This document shows, piece by piece, positions 51,132 through 61,113 of a stretch of DNA of 64,000 bases. Origin of the DNA: Clostridia bacterium (GTDB taxonomy: Bacteria > Bacillota > Clostridia > Christensenellales > Borkfalkiaceae); contig JAFQEM010000022.1 in assembly GCA_017399035.1 (NCBI GenBank), positions 1-64,000 of the forward strand, read 5' to 3'. A program made the translations under genes and the position numbers. Numbering within the stretch: the stretch's first letter is position 1; the number at the start of each line of letters is the position of its first letter. Below the pieces are notes generated by a model, which saw only the letters and a list, made by a program, of their open reading frames with translations, was not told the origin of the DNA and did not search any database.

Positions 51132-52427
51132 ATGACACAAAAATTTATCACGCCAAACGACCCTAATATTATTTGTGAAACAGACAGTGCGTCTATTCAA
51201 AAAGCGGTTAATTACGCTGTACGAAAGGGCGTAAATAAAGTTTTAATACCAAAGTTAAATAAGCGCACGGGAAAAGGCGGTTGGACTATTGATAAGTCAA
51301 TTCTTCTGCCGTCGAATATCACGGTTATTTTAGATAACTGCCATATGACGCTTGCTGACGGTGCATTTTGCAACTTTTTCCGTAACGAACTTTGTGGCAC
51401 GGAAATTGCAAACACTTTAGATGGCGAGCAACACGATATCCACATTATCGGGCAAGGCTATGCTATTTTAGACGGTGGCAACACAAACTGGTTTTTAGAA
51501 TGTAATAGAAACGTTGATAATTGTAAAACAGAAAATATGGGACTAAAAATCAACAATGCAATTTTGTTACATAACGTAAGAGATTTTTCAATCGAAAATA
51601 TTGAAATCCGCAACCAAAGATGGTGGGCAATCAACCTAATTTATTGCAGAAACGGAAAGGTTATTGACTTTACTTGTATGGCTACGAATATCATTCAAAA
51701 TCAAGACGGTTTAGATATTCGTTGCGGTTGCAACAACATAACCGTTGAAAGGCTTACGGGTAAGTCTGGCGACGACCTTATTGCACTTACTGCTTTAGAG
51801 CGTAGTGAAAACGGTTTCCACGTTAGCGGTAAAGATAGTAATATTCACGATATATTTATTAAAGACGTTTTAGGTTGCTCAATAATTAACGGACTTGTTG
51901 TTTTAAGAAATCAAGATAGTAGACAAATTTATAACGTAGAAATGGAAAACGTTATTCAAAGTGATTTAGAAGATTTGAATAATCATCCTTACACCATTGT
52001 AGACGTTGGGCAAAACGATTATATTTATAAAAAACAGTCGCCAATCGGGTCCACTCGCAATATAAAAGCAAAAACTATTATAGGTGATAGTTCTGCTCCC
52101 GTTATGGTTGGGGCAACGCTTGAAGATTGCAAGTTTGAAAATATTCACTCGTTTGGTGGGCGTTACGCTTTCGTTTCTATGGGTGTAAAAATGAAAGACG
52201 TTAAAGTTGACGGCGTTTTCGTTTATGATAAGCCTGCGCATTTGCCGTTGAGATTTGAAAGAGTTCCGTATACTGGTAACGATATTGAGTTTTCCGTTTA
52301 CGAGCGTGATGAAGATTATCTTGAAAACGTTACGTTTGATAACGTGGTATGCGAAAATCGAAAATTAAATATTGCAATTAAAGAAAATTATAAAAACGGT
52401 TTCCGTTTGGAGGGCAAAAAATTATGA
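51132..52427 (+). CDS. GH28-like right-handed beta-helix enzyme
   Basis: 431 residues, no signal peptide. The N-terminus (SIQKAVNYAVRKGVNKVLIP) is the usual cap of pectate-lyase-superfamily proteins. The helix core carries the polygalacturonase-type acids: NQDG (Asp192) and GDD (Asp214, Asp215). The later GHG and RxK motifs are not clear, so substrate and mechanism may differ from true polygalacturonases. The stop overlaps the next start by 4 bases. A cytoplasmic enzyme acting on imported pectin-like or other uronate oligosaccharides is the likeliest reading. Confidence 0.75.
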   Translation: MTQKFITPNDPNIICETDSASIQKAVNYAVRKGVNKVLIPKLNKRTGKGGWTIDKSILLPSNITVILDNCHMTLADGAFCNFFRNELCGTEIANTLDGEQHDIHIIGQGYAILDGGNTNWFLECNRNVDNCKTENMGLKINNAILLHNVRDFSIENIEIRNQRWWAINLIYCRNGKVIDFTCMATNIIQNQDGLDIRCGCNNITVERLTGKSGDDLIALTALERSENGFHVSGKDSNIHDIFIKDVLGCSIINGLVVLRNQDSRQIYNVEMENVIQSDLEDLNNHPYTIVDVGQNDYIYKKQSPIGSTRNIKAKTIIGDSSAPVMVGATLEDCKFENIHSFGGRYAFVSMGVKMKDVKVDGVFVYDKPAHLPLRFERVPYTGNDIEFSVYERDEDYLENVTFDNVVCENRKLNIAIKENYKNGFRLEGKKL

Positions 52428-53227
52428 ACGATACTTATGTGATTGCTCAAAAAAATACGGGAAATGACAGCCTTTCAATTCAAAACGCAATCAATATTGC
52501 AAAAGAAACCGAAAGCGGAACTGTAATTATCGGTGGCGGTCAATGGAATTTAAATACTTGCATTTACGTTCACGATAATATTCGTTTAATTTTTGACGGG
52601 GCTATCGTCAACGTAAACACGCAAGACGGATATTTTATTAGAAATTCTAACGCTATTGAAAATTATAAAAACGTTCTTTACGCAGAACAAAACCATATCG
52701 TCATCAAAGGCGAAAATGGCGCAATAATCAACAACGGTACGGTTTTTTTATCAAACGTTTCATACTCGGTGATTGATGGTTTAAAGTTTGTCGGTAGCAA
52801 AAATTTTGCAATAATAACGGCGTCTACTTTAGGTCTTAAAATTAAAAATATTCAGTTTGACGACTGCGAAAACGGAATTTTACTTGCCGTTGGCACGAGA
52901 GACTGTATTTATCACGATTTAAGCGGAAACGTTAAAAATAACTTCTTCGTTTTAAGTGATTACGCGTTTGAAGAATTCCGCAGACATCACAGGGAATACG
53001 TCGTAATAAACAATTTAATTCGCAGTGTTTCGGCAGTGGCGGAAAATTTAGTTTATTGCACTGGACAAGATATTGAGAGAATAGTCTTTTCTGGTATAAG
53101 CGCAACCGTTAAAAACGTGGCGTTTAATATCAAAAAAGGTAAATGTATAAGCGTTTCAAACGCTAATATAGTGGGTAAATTATTTAACGACGATATTGAT
53201 GAAAATACGTTAATTTTCGTTAAATAA
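52424..53227 (+). CDS. Small right-handed beta-helix protein
   Basis: 267 residues starting with the same beta-helix cap (NDSLSIQNAINIAKETESGTVIIGGGQWNL) and followed by about eight short coils. The Asp pair of its larger neighbour is absent, so it may be inactive or a partner subunit. It overlaps the preceding gene by 4 bases, which points to strict co-translation and possibly a heteromeric complex. Confidence 0.7.
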   Translation: MNDTYVIAQKNTGNDSLSIQNAINIAKETESGTVIIGGGQWNLNTCIYVHDNIRLIFDGAIVNVNTQDGYFIRNSNAIENYKNVLYAEQNHIVIKGENGAIINNGTVFLSNVSYSVIDGLKFVGSKNFAIITASTLGLKIKNIQFDDCENGILLAVGTRDCIYHDLSGNVKNNFFVLSDYAFEEFRRHHREYVVINNLIRSVSAVAENLVYCTGQDIERIVFSGISATVKNVAFNIKKGKCISVSNANIVGKLFNDDIDENTLIFVK

Positions 53228-53275
53228 AACCATTTACACAAGAAAAATAAAAAATTTTTATAAAGGGGTATTACC

Positions 53276-54970
53276 ATGAAAAAACTTTTATCAACAATTA
53301 TGGCAGTGTTTATGCTCTGCGCTTCTCTTGGGGCTATGGGGTGTAATCGTGAACAACTTGAGGCTGGCGACGATTCGAAATCACTTTTAAACGTCGGCGT
53401 TTTCTATGCCGGTTACGGTATAGAATGGGCAAAACAAGCAGAACATGATTTTGAAAAACTCTACGAAGACGTAGTTTTCGAAGACGGTAAAAAAGGCGTT
53501 GACGTTATTATTGATGCTAAAAAAGATGAATTTAAGCCTTCTAACCTTTTGGTTACTATGGAATCTTATGAAAATGCAATTTATTTTCTTAACCAAAACG
53601 ATTTTTACGGTTTCCAAAGAAACGGCTTGCTTGCGGATATAACCGACACGCTTAACGAAAAGGTTTACGACGCTGACGGCTACTGGGCGGCAGCATCAGG
53701 AAAACCCGCTGTTTCTTCAATGAACGACATTATGTATAAAGAATTTGACGGTTACTATGATATAAATGGTCGCACATATGCTGCTCCTTGGTCGTTTGAC
53801 TGCGCAGGTATCATTTATGATGCAGACTTGTTTGATAAAAATAGATATTATTTTGATGATGAGGGTGAAATAGGTTGCAACCAAGCGGATATTGATGCTG
53901 GTAATTGTGGCACAGGTCCAGACTTAACTATGGGTACGCCTGATGATGGTATGCCTGTAACTTGGAACGATTTTGTTACTCTTATGGACCATATGAAGAG
54001 AGGCGGTGATAACGTTACTCCGTTTATTTGGTCGGGTGGCACGCAATATCAAAAAGTTAGAGCGTATGAATCTATTTGGGCTAACTATGAAGGATATGAC
54101 GATTATATGTTGAATTTCTCATTTAACGGTGTAGACGCTCAATTAGGACAAATTACTCCTTCAACCGCAGGTAAACTTTGTGAACAAGAAGGCATTAAGG
54201 CAGCAATTAAAGCGGCTTACGACGTAATTGACGGTGGATATTATTTTGGTAAAAGTTTCCAAAAGTCTTACACCGAAGCCCAAACCTTATATATAGATAA
54301 AGATGGTGAAGCAGGGCAAGTTGCAATGTTTATGGAAGGTGGTTACTGGGAAATTGAAGCAATCGATACGTTCGACAGAATGGGTTCGTTGCTTCCTAGC
54401 AACGGTTTTGGTCAAAGAAACTTTAAGAGATTCCCTATTCCTAACTTTGTTGGCGTTGAAGGTATAACCGACCAAACAAGTGAAATTATGGAAGAACCTG
54501 AAACTCTTATAGGACATTCTGCTTATAAGAATATTGCTTTAGTTACTGCTAAAAATAAAGCGAAAAACCCTGAATTACAGCAAAGACTTGCAAAACTCTT
54601 CTTGCAATACGTTAATTCAAGAGAGCAACTTGTTAACTTTACTGCTAAAACTGGTGCTTGTATAGGTGCTTATCATTTTAAGACAACCAAAGAAGAAAGA
54701 AATACTTTCACTAAGTTTGGTAAGAATATTTTTGAATATATCGAAAACGGTTCAAAGGTAGCAATAGACGTTCCGTTACACGAATTTAGAAGAAGTAACT
54801 ATGCTGACTGGGAAGATAACGGTAGAGGATATTTCTATATCAATGAAAATGGCGTAGGTTCATTTGCAGACCCGTTCACTTTCTTTGCTGACGCTAGCAG
54901 TAAAACTGTAAACGATTGTTGGGGTTATATGCAAAGACAGTTTAAGCAACTTATGAGCACTTGCAAATAA
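53276..54970 (+). CDS. ABC-transporter solute-binding lipoprotein (CUT1 type), module 2
   Basis: 564 residues with the lipobox G-A-M-G-C and a family 1 binding fold (NVGVFYAGYGIEWAKQAEHDFEKLYED at the mature N-terminus, YWEIEAID and FLQYVNSREQLVNFTAKTGA later). Same length and layout as the protein at 22871 (shared GYGxEWA/GFGTSWA start, MEGGYWEIEA/INGAWWENEA), so the two are paralogues with probably different ligands. The ribosome site is AAAGGGG. Separated from its permeases by the hairpin at 55001. Confidence 0.85.
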   Translation: MKKLLSTIMAVFMLCASLGAMGCNREQLEAGDDSKSLLNVGVFYAGYGIEWAKQAEHDFEKLYEDVVFEDGKKGVDVIIDAKKDEFKPSNLLVTMESYENAIYFLNQNDFYGFQRNGLLADITDTLNEKVYDADGYWAAASGKPAVSSMNDIMYKEFDGYYDINGRTYAAPWSFDCAGIIYDADLFDKNRYYFDDEGEIGCNQADIDAGNCGTGPDLTMGTPDDGMPVTWNDFVTLMDHMKRGGDNVTPFIWSGGTQYQKVRAYESIWANYEGYDDYMLNFSFNGVDAQLGQITPSTAGKLCEQEGIKAAIKAAYDVIDGGYYFGKSFQKSYTEAQTLYIDKDGEAGQVAMFMEGGYWEIEAIDTFDRMGSLLPSNGFGQRNFKRFPIPNFVGVEGITDQTSEIMEEPETLIGHSAYKNIALVTAKNKAKNPELQQRLAKLFLQYVNSREQLVNFTAKTGACIGAYHFKTTKEERNTFTKFGKNIFEYIENGSKVAIDVPLHEFRRSNYADWEDNGRGYFYINENGVGSFADPFTFFADASSKTVNDCWGYMQRQFKQLMSTCK

Positions 54971-55000
54971 GCAACTTGAAATATAATTTGAAATAAAAAA

Positions 55001-55032
55001 CGTAACTAACGGATTGCTATCCGTTAGTTACG
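55001..55032 (+). other. Perfect 14-pair hairpin between binding-protein and permease genes
   Basis: CGTAACTAACGGAT pairs with ATCCGTTAGTTACG over a 4-base loop. A T tract follows only about 13 bases later. In ABC operons such hairpins keep the binding-protein mRNA stable and reduce permease expression; that role is inferred. Confidence 0.75.
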
Positions 55033-55072
55033 CTAAATACTAGTTTTTTACTCAATTTAAGGATATGTATTT

Positions 55073-56086
55073 ATGAAAGAAAAAGAACAAACATTTTTTA
55101 GTAAGTTGTTTACGAAAATAAAGTGGGCAATGTACGATTTGTCCGTAAAACTTTTCGGCAATAAAAAAACTAAAATAGAACTTGATGCAAATAAGTCGAG
55201 AAGGTTTAAGAAGAATCTTTTCTTGTTTTTGTTTTTGCTGTTTCCGATAGTGCAGTTTATAATTTTTTATATCGGCGTAAACATAAACTCGATTTTACTT
55301 GCGTTTAAAAGTTTTGAAGGCGGAAAGTGGGTTTTTTGTGGCTTTGATAATTTCAAAGAAGTTTGGGACGATTTGTTTGTAAACGGCAGGCTAAACGTTG
55401 CAGTTAAAAACTCAACAATTCAATTCGCTCTATCTTTTTTGGTGGGAATCCCTTTGCACGTTATCGTTGCGTTTGTTATGTTTAGGGGCGTTCCTGGTTC
55501 AAAATTTTTAAGGTTCGTTTTGTTTATGCCAAATATGATATCTTCGTTGGTATTTGTTATTTGCTTTAGATATTTAGCAAGCGACGCATTGCCTTTAATC
55601 ACTGGCATAGAAAATTTAAACATACTTAAAAGTTCTCAACCTTCAAGTTTTTACACGGTTTTACTTTTCGGTTTTTGGCTTGGCTTTGCAGGAGGTTTGA
55701 TTATATATCTAGGTGCAATGAGCAGTATTTCAACTGACGTTTTAGAGTATTGCGAACTTGAAAATATGTCAAGTTTAAGGCTTTTATGGTCAATAATTGT
55801 TCCCTTAATTTTCCCAACTATTATTACTTACATAGTCGTTGGTATGGCAGGGTTTTTCACAAGTTACGGGCAGTTCCACTCGTTTTTTGGGGCTGCTGGC
55901 AAAAATTCTGCTCCGCCTTATGAAACGTTAGGATACGTGTTCTTTGTTACCATTGCAAGGGATAGTGCTACAGTTGCAGATTATCCTTATGCTGCGGCAG
56001 GTGGTTTGATGTTTACGATGGTTATCGCTCCGCTAACCGTAGGTATTAAATCGTTGCTTGAAAAATACGGACCGGGGGTAGACTAA
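55073..56086 (+). CDS. ABC sugar permease, first subunit, module 2
   Basis: 337 residues with a charged N-terminal extension of about 50 residues and six membrane segments. The EAA loop is recognisable as EYCELENMSSLRLLWSIIVPLIFP, more diverged than in module 1 (Glu-Tyr-Cys for Glu-Ala-Ala). Paralogue of the protein at 24580 (FLLFPIVQFIIFYIGVNINSILLAFK against AYPLIQLAIFYFYVNISAFTLAFK). No ATPase gene accompanies it. Confidence 0.86.
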   Translation: MKEKEQTFFSKLFTKIKWAMYDLSVKLFGNKKTKIELDANKSRRFKKNLFLFLFLLFPIVQFIIFYIGVNINSILLAFKSFEGGKWVFCGFDNFKEVWDDLFVNGRLNVAVKNSTIQFALSFLVGIPLHVIVAFVMFRGVPGSKFLRFVLFMPNMISSLVFVICFRYLASDALPLITGIENLNILKSSQPSSFYTVLLFGFWLGFAGGLIIYLGAMSSISTDVLEYCELENMSSLRLLWSIIVPLIFPTIITYIVVGMAGFFTSYGQFHSFFGAAGKNSAPPYETLGYVFFVTIARDSATVADYPYAAAGGLMFTMVIAPLTVGIKSLLEKYGPGVD

Positions 56087-56087
56087 A

Positions 56088-56990
56088 ATGGCAAAATCAA
56101 GTAAGTTAAAAAAGAAAATGGACGCTTTTGAGTGGGTGTTCTATTCAATAATAATTTTATACGTTATTTCATTATTCGTTGTTTTAGGCTTTGGCTTTTT
56201 CAACTCGTTTAAGGACTGGTATGATTTTGACCTTGGTAACGTTTTGGGTATGCCACGTGAAAAGTACGGTGGATTTACGTTGCAAAATTATTCGTTTATT
56301 ATAACTAATTTTAGAGTTCAAGTAAAGCCTTTGGGCAGACCGCCTAGATACGTTTACATTGAAGAGATGCTATATAACTCAGTAGCGTTTTCAATAATCG
56401 TTTCACTATTCAGCATTGCAACGCAAGTTATGGTGTCATATGCGTGCGCTAAATATGAGTTTAAACTTAAAGGTCTTATTTATATGGTTGCAGTAATTGT
56501 AATGATGGTGCCGATAGTTGGTTCTTTGGCGGCTGAAATGCAGTTTGCAACCGAACTTAATCTTAAAAATAATTTTATAGGCATTGCAATAATGTGTTGC
56601 AAATATCCTGGAATTTATTTTTTAGTGTTTTACGCATCATTTAAAAATATTTCATCTACTTATATGGAAGCGGCTGAAATTGACGGTGCAGGGCACTTAA
56701 AGATATTTTTACAAATTATGTTACCTATGGTAATGAGTTCAATTTCAGCGGTATTCGTATTGCAATTTATTGCAAATTTCAACAACTATCAAACGCCTAT
56801 GTTATTTGCGCCTGAAAGAACAACCGTTGCTTACGGCTTGTTTATGTATCAAAGCAGCGTTGAAAACGGCGTTCATACCACGCATAAACTCGCTGCAAGT
56901 ATCGCAACTGCTATTCCGCTTATGATTTTATTCTTCATTTTCAGAAATAAAATTATGGGAAACTTGACGATGGGTGGTATAAAGGGCTAA
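56088..56990 (+). CDS. ABC sugar permease, second subunit, module 2
   Basis: 300 residues, six membrane segments, MalG/UgpE-like. The EAA motif is EAAEIDGAGHLKIFLQIMLPM. It starts 2 bases after the preceding stop. Paralogue of the protein at 25511 with the same gene order. Confidence 0.87.
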   Translation: MAKSSKLKKKMDAFEWVFYSIIILYVISLFVVLGFGFFNSFKDWYDFDLGNVLGMPREKYGGFTLQNYSFIITNFRVQVKPLGRPPRYVYIEEMLYNSVAFSIIVSLFSIATQVMVSYACAKYEFKLKGLIYMVAVIVMMVPIVGSLAAEMQFATELNLKNNFIGIAIMCCKYPGIYFLVFYASFKNISSTYMEAAEIDGAGHLKIFLQIMLPMVMSSISAVFVLQFIANFNNYQTPMLFAPERTTVAYGLFMYQSSVENGVHTTHKLAASIATAIPLMILFFIFRNKIMGNLTMGGIKG

Positions 56991-57017
56991 AAATATTTAA
57001 CAAAAAAAGAGGATTAT

Positions 57018-59219
57018 ATGAGTAAAGTTTCAAAGAAAATTTTTATTAGTTGTTTGATAGCGATTTTAATTTTTTCTTTCGGTATAGGGTTAAAGTTAAG
57101 CAACACCTTTGCTGTTGAAAATGATATTACTTCGCTTGATATTCAACTTGATTTAGGTTCTTATAATAAAGACGAATTACCAAACGGCGTTGAAAACTGT
57201 TCTTATCCGGTTTTTGGATATAACGCAACGGATAATTTGGGCAATAAAATCTCTGACGTTGAAGTTTTGGTGTATTACGACGCTGAAGGTGATTCGTATA
57301 CGGGTAACCTTTCTGACGACGTTTTAGTTGCTACCGAAAACGGACGCTTTAAAACTGAAAATGCAGGTGAATACGTAATTGAATATACTGCACGCTATCA
57401 AGCCTTACGTAAAACGATTAGACTCTACGTTACCGTTGTAGAAGAAGAACTTTACGTAGAAAGTGATTATCAAATAAACAGCGGTATAGTAAGCGAATCT
57501 TTTACAGGCTATGAAATAAAACTACTTGAAGGCGAAATTATTTCTGACGACAAATTTGGTGTGGCTGAACTTGCAATAGACGTTTCGTATAGTGGCGACT
57601 ATGCTGAACAAGTTGAAAAAGTAGATATTATCAAAGGTGTTGATAGCAGTGATTATTTTTGTCCGATAGTGGCTGGTGAGTACAAAATTACTTATACGGT
57701 TACGAATATTTTGGGCAAAGACAAAGCTGTTCCTGTTACAAAAGTTATTACCGTTACCGATAACGTTAAACCTATTTTAAGCGTACCGTCGCTGAATAGG
57801 GTAATGTTTAAAGGTAAAACAGTTGAGTTGCCAGTTGCGCAAGCAGTTCAGTATTATAACGGAAGGCAAATTTTCGTGCCCGTAACCGTACTATTTAATG
57901 GCAATAACGTTACTCAAACACGGCTTGTAACACCTGAAACAGAAGGTAAGGCTACCATAACTTACGTTGCAAAAAGCGTTGTAGATTCACAAATAGAAAG
58001 CAGAAGTGAAATAGACGTTATGGTGCACGATTTAACTAGTGATAACGGCGATATCTTCTTGAGTAAATACTTGTATCTTGACGGCTTTAGCGGAAAGTAT
58101 TATAAGAAAAATGAAGTGGATAATGGCGTAAAATATTCTTCTGCAATTTACACTCTTACTGCAGATGGCACTGTAAATCAAGCAACAATGTATTTTGGTA
58201 GAGCAATTCACACTGGTTACCTTTCTGCAGAATTTGAGGCAGAGCAAAGTTTAGCGTCTTTTGGTAATTTATATCTATATTTTGTTGATAGTGTTGATTC
58301 AAGTAAAGTTGTTGAATTAAAACTTCACGAAGTTTTAACGTCTTCAAAACCATACGTCGAAGTCTATCTAAATGGTAACTTTGTTAAAAAATGGGAAAAT
58401 AAATGTTTTGGTCCATTTGAAAACGGGTCTAGTTTAACAGGTAGTAGTGTAAGAAAGTTCAGTATTAAGTATGATTATAAAACTCAAACGCTTGTTGACG
58501 TTAAAGGTAACTTGATTTGTGAAGTAACTTCTTACGCAAACGGGCGCGCGTTTGACGGGTTTAGTAGCGGAAAGGCTTATCTTTCACTTAAACTTGACGA
58601 AATAAATGGTTTAAGTCAAATTAAACTTGTCAACTTATGTACGCAGTCTTTTTCAAATATGCCCAAAGATAGAACAAAACCGAACGTCTTCACACCTAAA
58701 TCTCGTTTATTTGCAGATATCAACACGGTTGTAACTTTGAAAAATCTTGAAATATTTGATATTTTAGACGACGATTTAAGACTTAAATTAAACGTTACTT
58801 CGCCATCTGGTAAAACCGTAGTAGACGAATATATTACTGACGATTATCAAATTACAGTTGATGAATACGGCAAATATCAAGTTAAATATACTGCATACGA
58901 TTCTTCGGGCAATTATGAAGATTCATACGCAACTCAAATAGAAGTTGTGGATAGAATTGCGCCCACGTTGAGTGTTGCAAACGTTCCTGCAAACGTAAAG
59001 AAAGGTGAAACGGTTAGTTTACCCACGCCTAATGCTACTGATAATTTTGACGACGAACCCACTACTTGGATAATGGTTTCATATGGTAATTTCCGCAACG
59101 AATACGTTACTGACGGTAAATATAGTTTTAATGAAACAGGAACTTATTACGTCAAGTATAAGGCAGTTGATTCAACTGGAAATTACTGCATAATTACTTA
59201 TACGGTAGTGTGCGAATAA
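57018..59219 (+). CDS. Secreted Ig-like/jelly-roll protein, module 2
   Basis: 733 residues with a signal peptide ending near TFA-VEN. Two or three Ig-like domains come first, then a jelly-roll region (about 345-550: YLSAEFEAEQSLASFGNLYLYFVDSVDSSKVVELKLH ... RAFDGFSSGKAYLSLKL), then two DUF5011-like Ig domains ending KAVDSTGNYCIITYTVVCE. Same sandwich of Ig, jelly-roll and Ig, and same operon position, as the protein at 26455, though shorter. No anchor. Likely a surface glycan binder working with the importer of module 2. Confidence 0.72.
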   Translation: MSKVSKKIFISCLIAILIFSFGIGLKLSNTFAVENDITSLDIQLDLGSYNKDELPNGVENCSYPVFGYNATDNLGNKISDVEVLVYYDAEGDSYTGNLSDDVLVATENGRFKTENAGEYVIEYTARYQALRKTIRLYVTVVEEELYVESDYQINSGIVSESFTGYEIKLLEGEIISDDKFGVAELAIDVSYSGDYAEQVEKVDIIKGVDSSDYFCPIVAGEYKITYTVTNILGKDKAVPVTKVITVTDNVKPILSVPSLNRVMFKGKTVELPVAQAVQYYNGRQIFVPVTVLFNGNNVTQTRLVTPETEGKATITYVAKSVVDSQIESRSEIDVMVHDLTSDNGDIFLSKYLYLDGFSGKYYKKNEVDNGVKYSSAIYTLTADGTVNQATMYFGRAIHTGYLSAEFEAEQSLASFGNLYLYFVDSVDSSKVVELKLHEVLTSSKPYVEVYLNGNFVKKWENKCFGPFENGSSLTGSSVRKFSIKYDYKTQTLVDVKGNLICEVTSYANGRAFDGFSSGKAYLSLKLDEINGLSQIKLVNLCTQSFSNMPKDRTKPNVFTPKSRLFADINTVVTLKNLEIFDILDDDLRLKLNVTSPSGKTVVDEYITDDYQITVDEYGKYQVKYTAYDSSGNYEDSYATQIEVVDRIAPTLSVANVPANVKKGETVSLPTPNATDNFDDEPTTWIMVSYGNFRNEYVTDGKYSFNETGTYYVKYKAVDSTGNYCIITYTVVCE

Positions 59220-59233
59220 GGGGGGATAGATAA

Positions 59234-61099
59234 ATGAAAAAATTTACGATAATTCTTCTTTGTATATGTTTATTATGTTCTTTTGCTGTTGGATGCAGTC
59301 CGCAAGACCCTACTGACGAAACTAGAGTTAGCGAACCAGAAACTTTTAGTCAAACAGAACACGTTCTTATCAAAGATGGTAATTCAGATTATAAAATAGT
59401 TATTCCTGTTGAACCTACTGATACGGAAAAGTTTGCGGCTAGTGAGCTACAACTTTTTATGAGTAAAGCAACGGGTTGCACTTTGCCGATAATTAGCGAT
59501 TTGCAAGTGGAAAATGCTAAAAGCGGTAAATATCTTTCTATCGGTAAAACCACTTTGCTTGCGCAAGAAAAAAGTATAACGTTAGATTATGCTGTTATGA
59601 AAGAGGGTGGCCCTTCAATAACTACGGTTGACGACGACGTTTATATGGCGGGTGCAGCAAACACGGGCACGCTTAACTCAGTATATAAGTTTATGGAATA
59701 TCAAATCGGCTTTAAGGCTTATGCGGTAGATTGCGTTAAGTATGATTTTTATCCTACCTTAAAACTTATGGATTTTAATTATCGCTTTATTCCAGACGTT
59801 GAAATTTACACGACTGCCGCGAAAGAAGTAATGGGTTCGTCAATGACGCACATAACTAACGCTGCAAGAATGTATATGTACGGTTGGGCAGGCGAAGAGA
59901 GTATTACGGTTGAAGGTAAAGAATATTCGGCATTCTGTCATACTATGGGCAACATAATTTCTCAATCAAGATACGGAAGTTTGCACCCAGAATGGTTTAA
60001 CGGTGGTCAACTTTGTCTAACTAATCCTGAACTTATTGAAGAGTTTACTAAAAACTTTATCAATCTTTACGCTTTGGCTTACGATTCGCCCTGCGTTATG
60101 TTCGGACATAACGATAACAACGGTTACTGCACTTGTGAGAAGTGCCTTGCAGATTATGCTAAATACGGTGGAACGGGTGGCGTTTTCGTTAGATTTATGA
60201 ACGAAGTTGCTGATAGAACTGAAAAATATTTTGCAGATATCGGTTTAGAAAAAGAAATTATTATAGTCGGCCTTGCTTATGCAGGTTTTGAAGCAGCGCC
60301 CGCAGTAGAGAATAAAGACGGAACTTTTTCTCCCGCACACGAAAGTGTAGTTTGTGATTTTGAAGGACCTATAAAGGTTGGCATTGACTTTTCACCTTTG
60401 CACGTTTGTCAAGCACACGCATTAGACGACCCTAATTGTGAAAAGAACGTTGCATATCTAAAATCATTAAAGGGTTGGGCGTCAGTTTCAGAATATATGA
60501 CGTGGTACACTTACACTTGTAACTATCAAGTCCCTGTATGTTATCACAACGATTATTACGCATTAGACGGCTTGGTTAAAGTGCTTAAACAAACGCACGT
60601 TACTTGGGTATATGACGCGGGTAAATTCCGTCAGCCTTTAAATCCGTTAAGACTTTACGTAAGGCGTCAAATGCTTTGGGATAGCACGCAAAACGTTGAT
60701 GATTTAATAGACGAGTTTATGATAGAATATTACGGTGTTGGCGCAAAACACGTTAAAGAATATTTTGTTGCACTAAATCACCAAAGTGAAGCGGCAAATA
60801 TTTTAAGAGGTAAGGTTTGCACTACTACGTTTGAAGAAACCGTAAGGGCGGACAGATATCCTTTAGAAGTTTTGCGCAATCATGCAACTATTCTTGAATC
60901 GGCTTTAGCCGAGATTGAAAAGAGCATAATGACTGATGCTGATAAAGAATTATATTATGAACGTGTGCATCGTGAGTGGGTTTTAGTTAAAGTTTTAGAA
61001 TATAAATTGTTTGCCAGCGTAGTTGAATATGAAACTCTTTTAGAACTTGAAGAAATTGCACAGTACGCAAAAGAGCGTTACGGCATAGAAAAATATTGA
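59234..61099 (+). CDS. DUF4838 lipoprotein, module 2
   Basis: 621 residues with the lipobox A-V-G-C. A GH67N-like N-terminal domain (DTEKFAASELQLFMSKATGC ... GTLNSVYKFMEYQIGFKAY) is followed by the DUF4838 core: HTMGNIISQSRYGSLHPEWF, the CTCEKC cluster (299-304, the counterpart of CDCSKC in module 1), HALDDPNC and RRQMLWDSTQNVDDLIDEFMIEYYG. The cysteine cluster next to an NG-Y motif suggests a metal or structural site near the active centre. Start 14 bases after the previous stop, behind AAGGGGGGATAGATAA. Confidence 0.78.
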   Translation: MKKFTIILLCICLLCSFAVGCSPQDPTDETRVSEPETFSQTEHVLIKDGNSDYKIVIPVEPTDTEKFAASELQLFMSKATGCTLPIISDLQVENAKSGKYLSIGKTTLLAQEKSITLDYAVMKEGGPSITTVDDDVYMAGAANTGTLNSVYKFMEYQIGFKAYAVDCVKYDFYPTLKLMDFNYRFIPDVEIYTTAAKEVMGSSMTHITNAARMYMYGWAGEESITVEGKEYSAFCHTMGNIISQSRYGSLHPEWFNGGQLCLTNPELIEEFTKNFINLYALAYDSPCVMFGHNDNNGYCTCEKCLADYAKYGGTGGVFVRFMNEVADRTEKYFADIGLEKEIIIVGLAYAGFEAAPAVENKDGTFSPAHESVVCDFEGPIKVGIDFSPLHVCQAHALDDPNCEKNVAYLKSLKGWASVSEYMTWYTYTCNYQVPVCYHNDYYALDGLVKVLKQTHVTWVYDAGKFRQPLNPLRLYVRRQMLWDSTQNVDDLIDEFMIEYYGVGAKHVKEYFVALNHQSEAANILRGKVCTTTFEETVRADRYPLEVLRNHATILESALAEIEKSIMTDADKELYYERVHREWVLVKVLEYKLFASVVEYETLLELEEIAQYAKERYGIEKY

Positions 61100-61113
61100 T
61101 AAGGAGAAAAATT

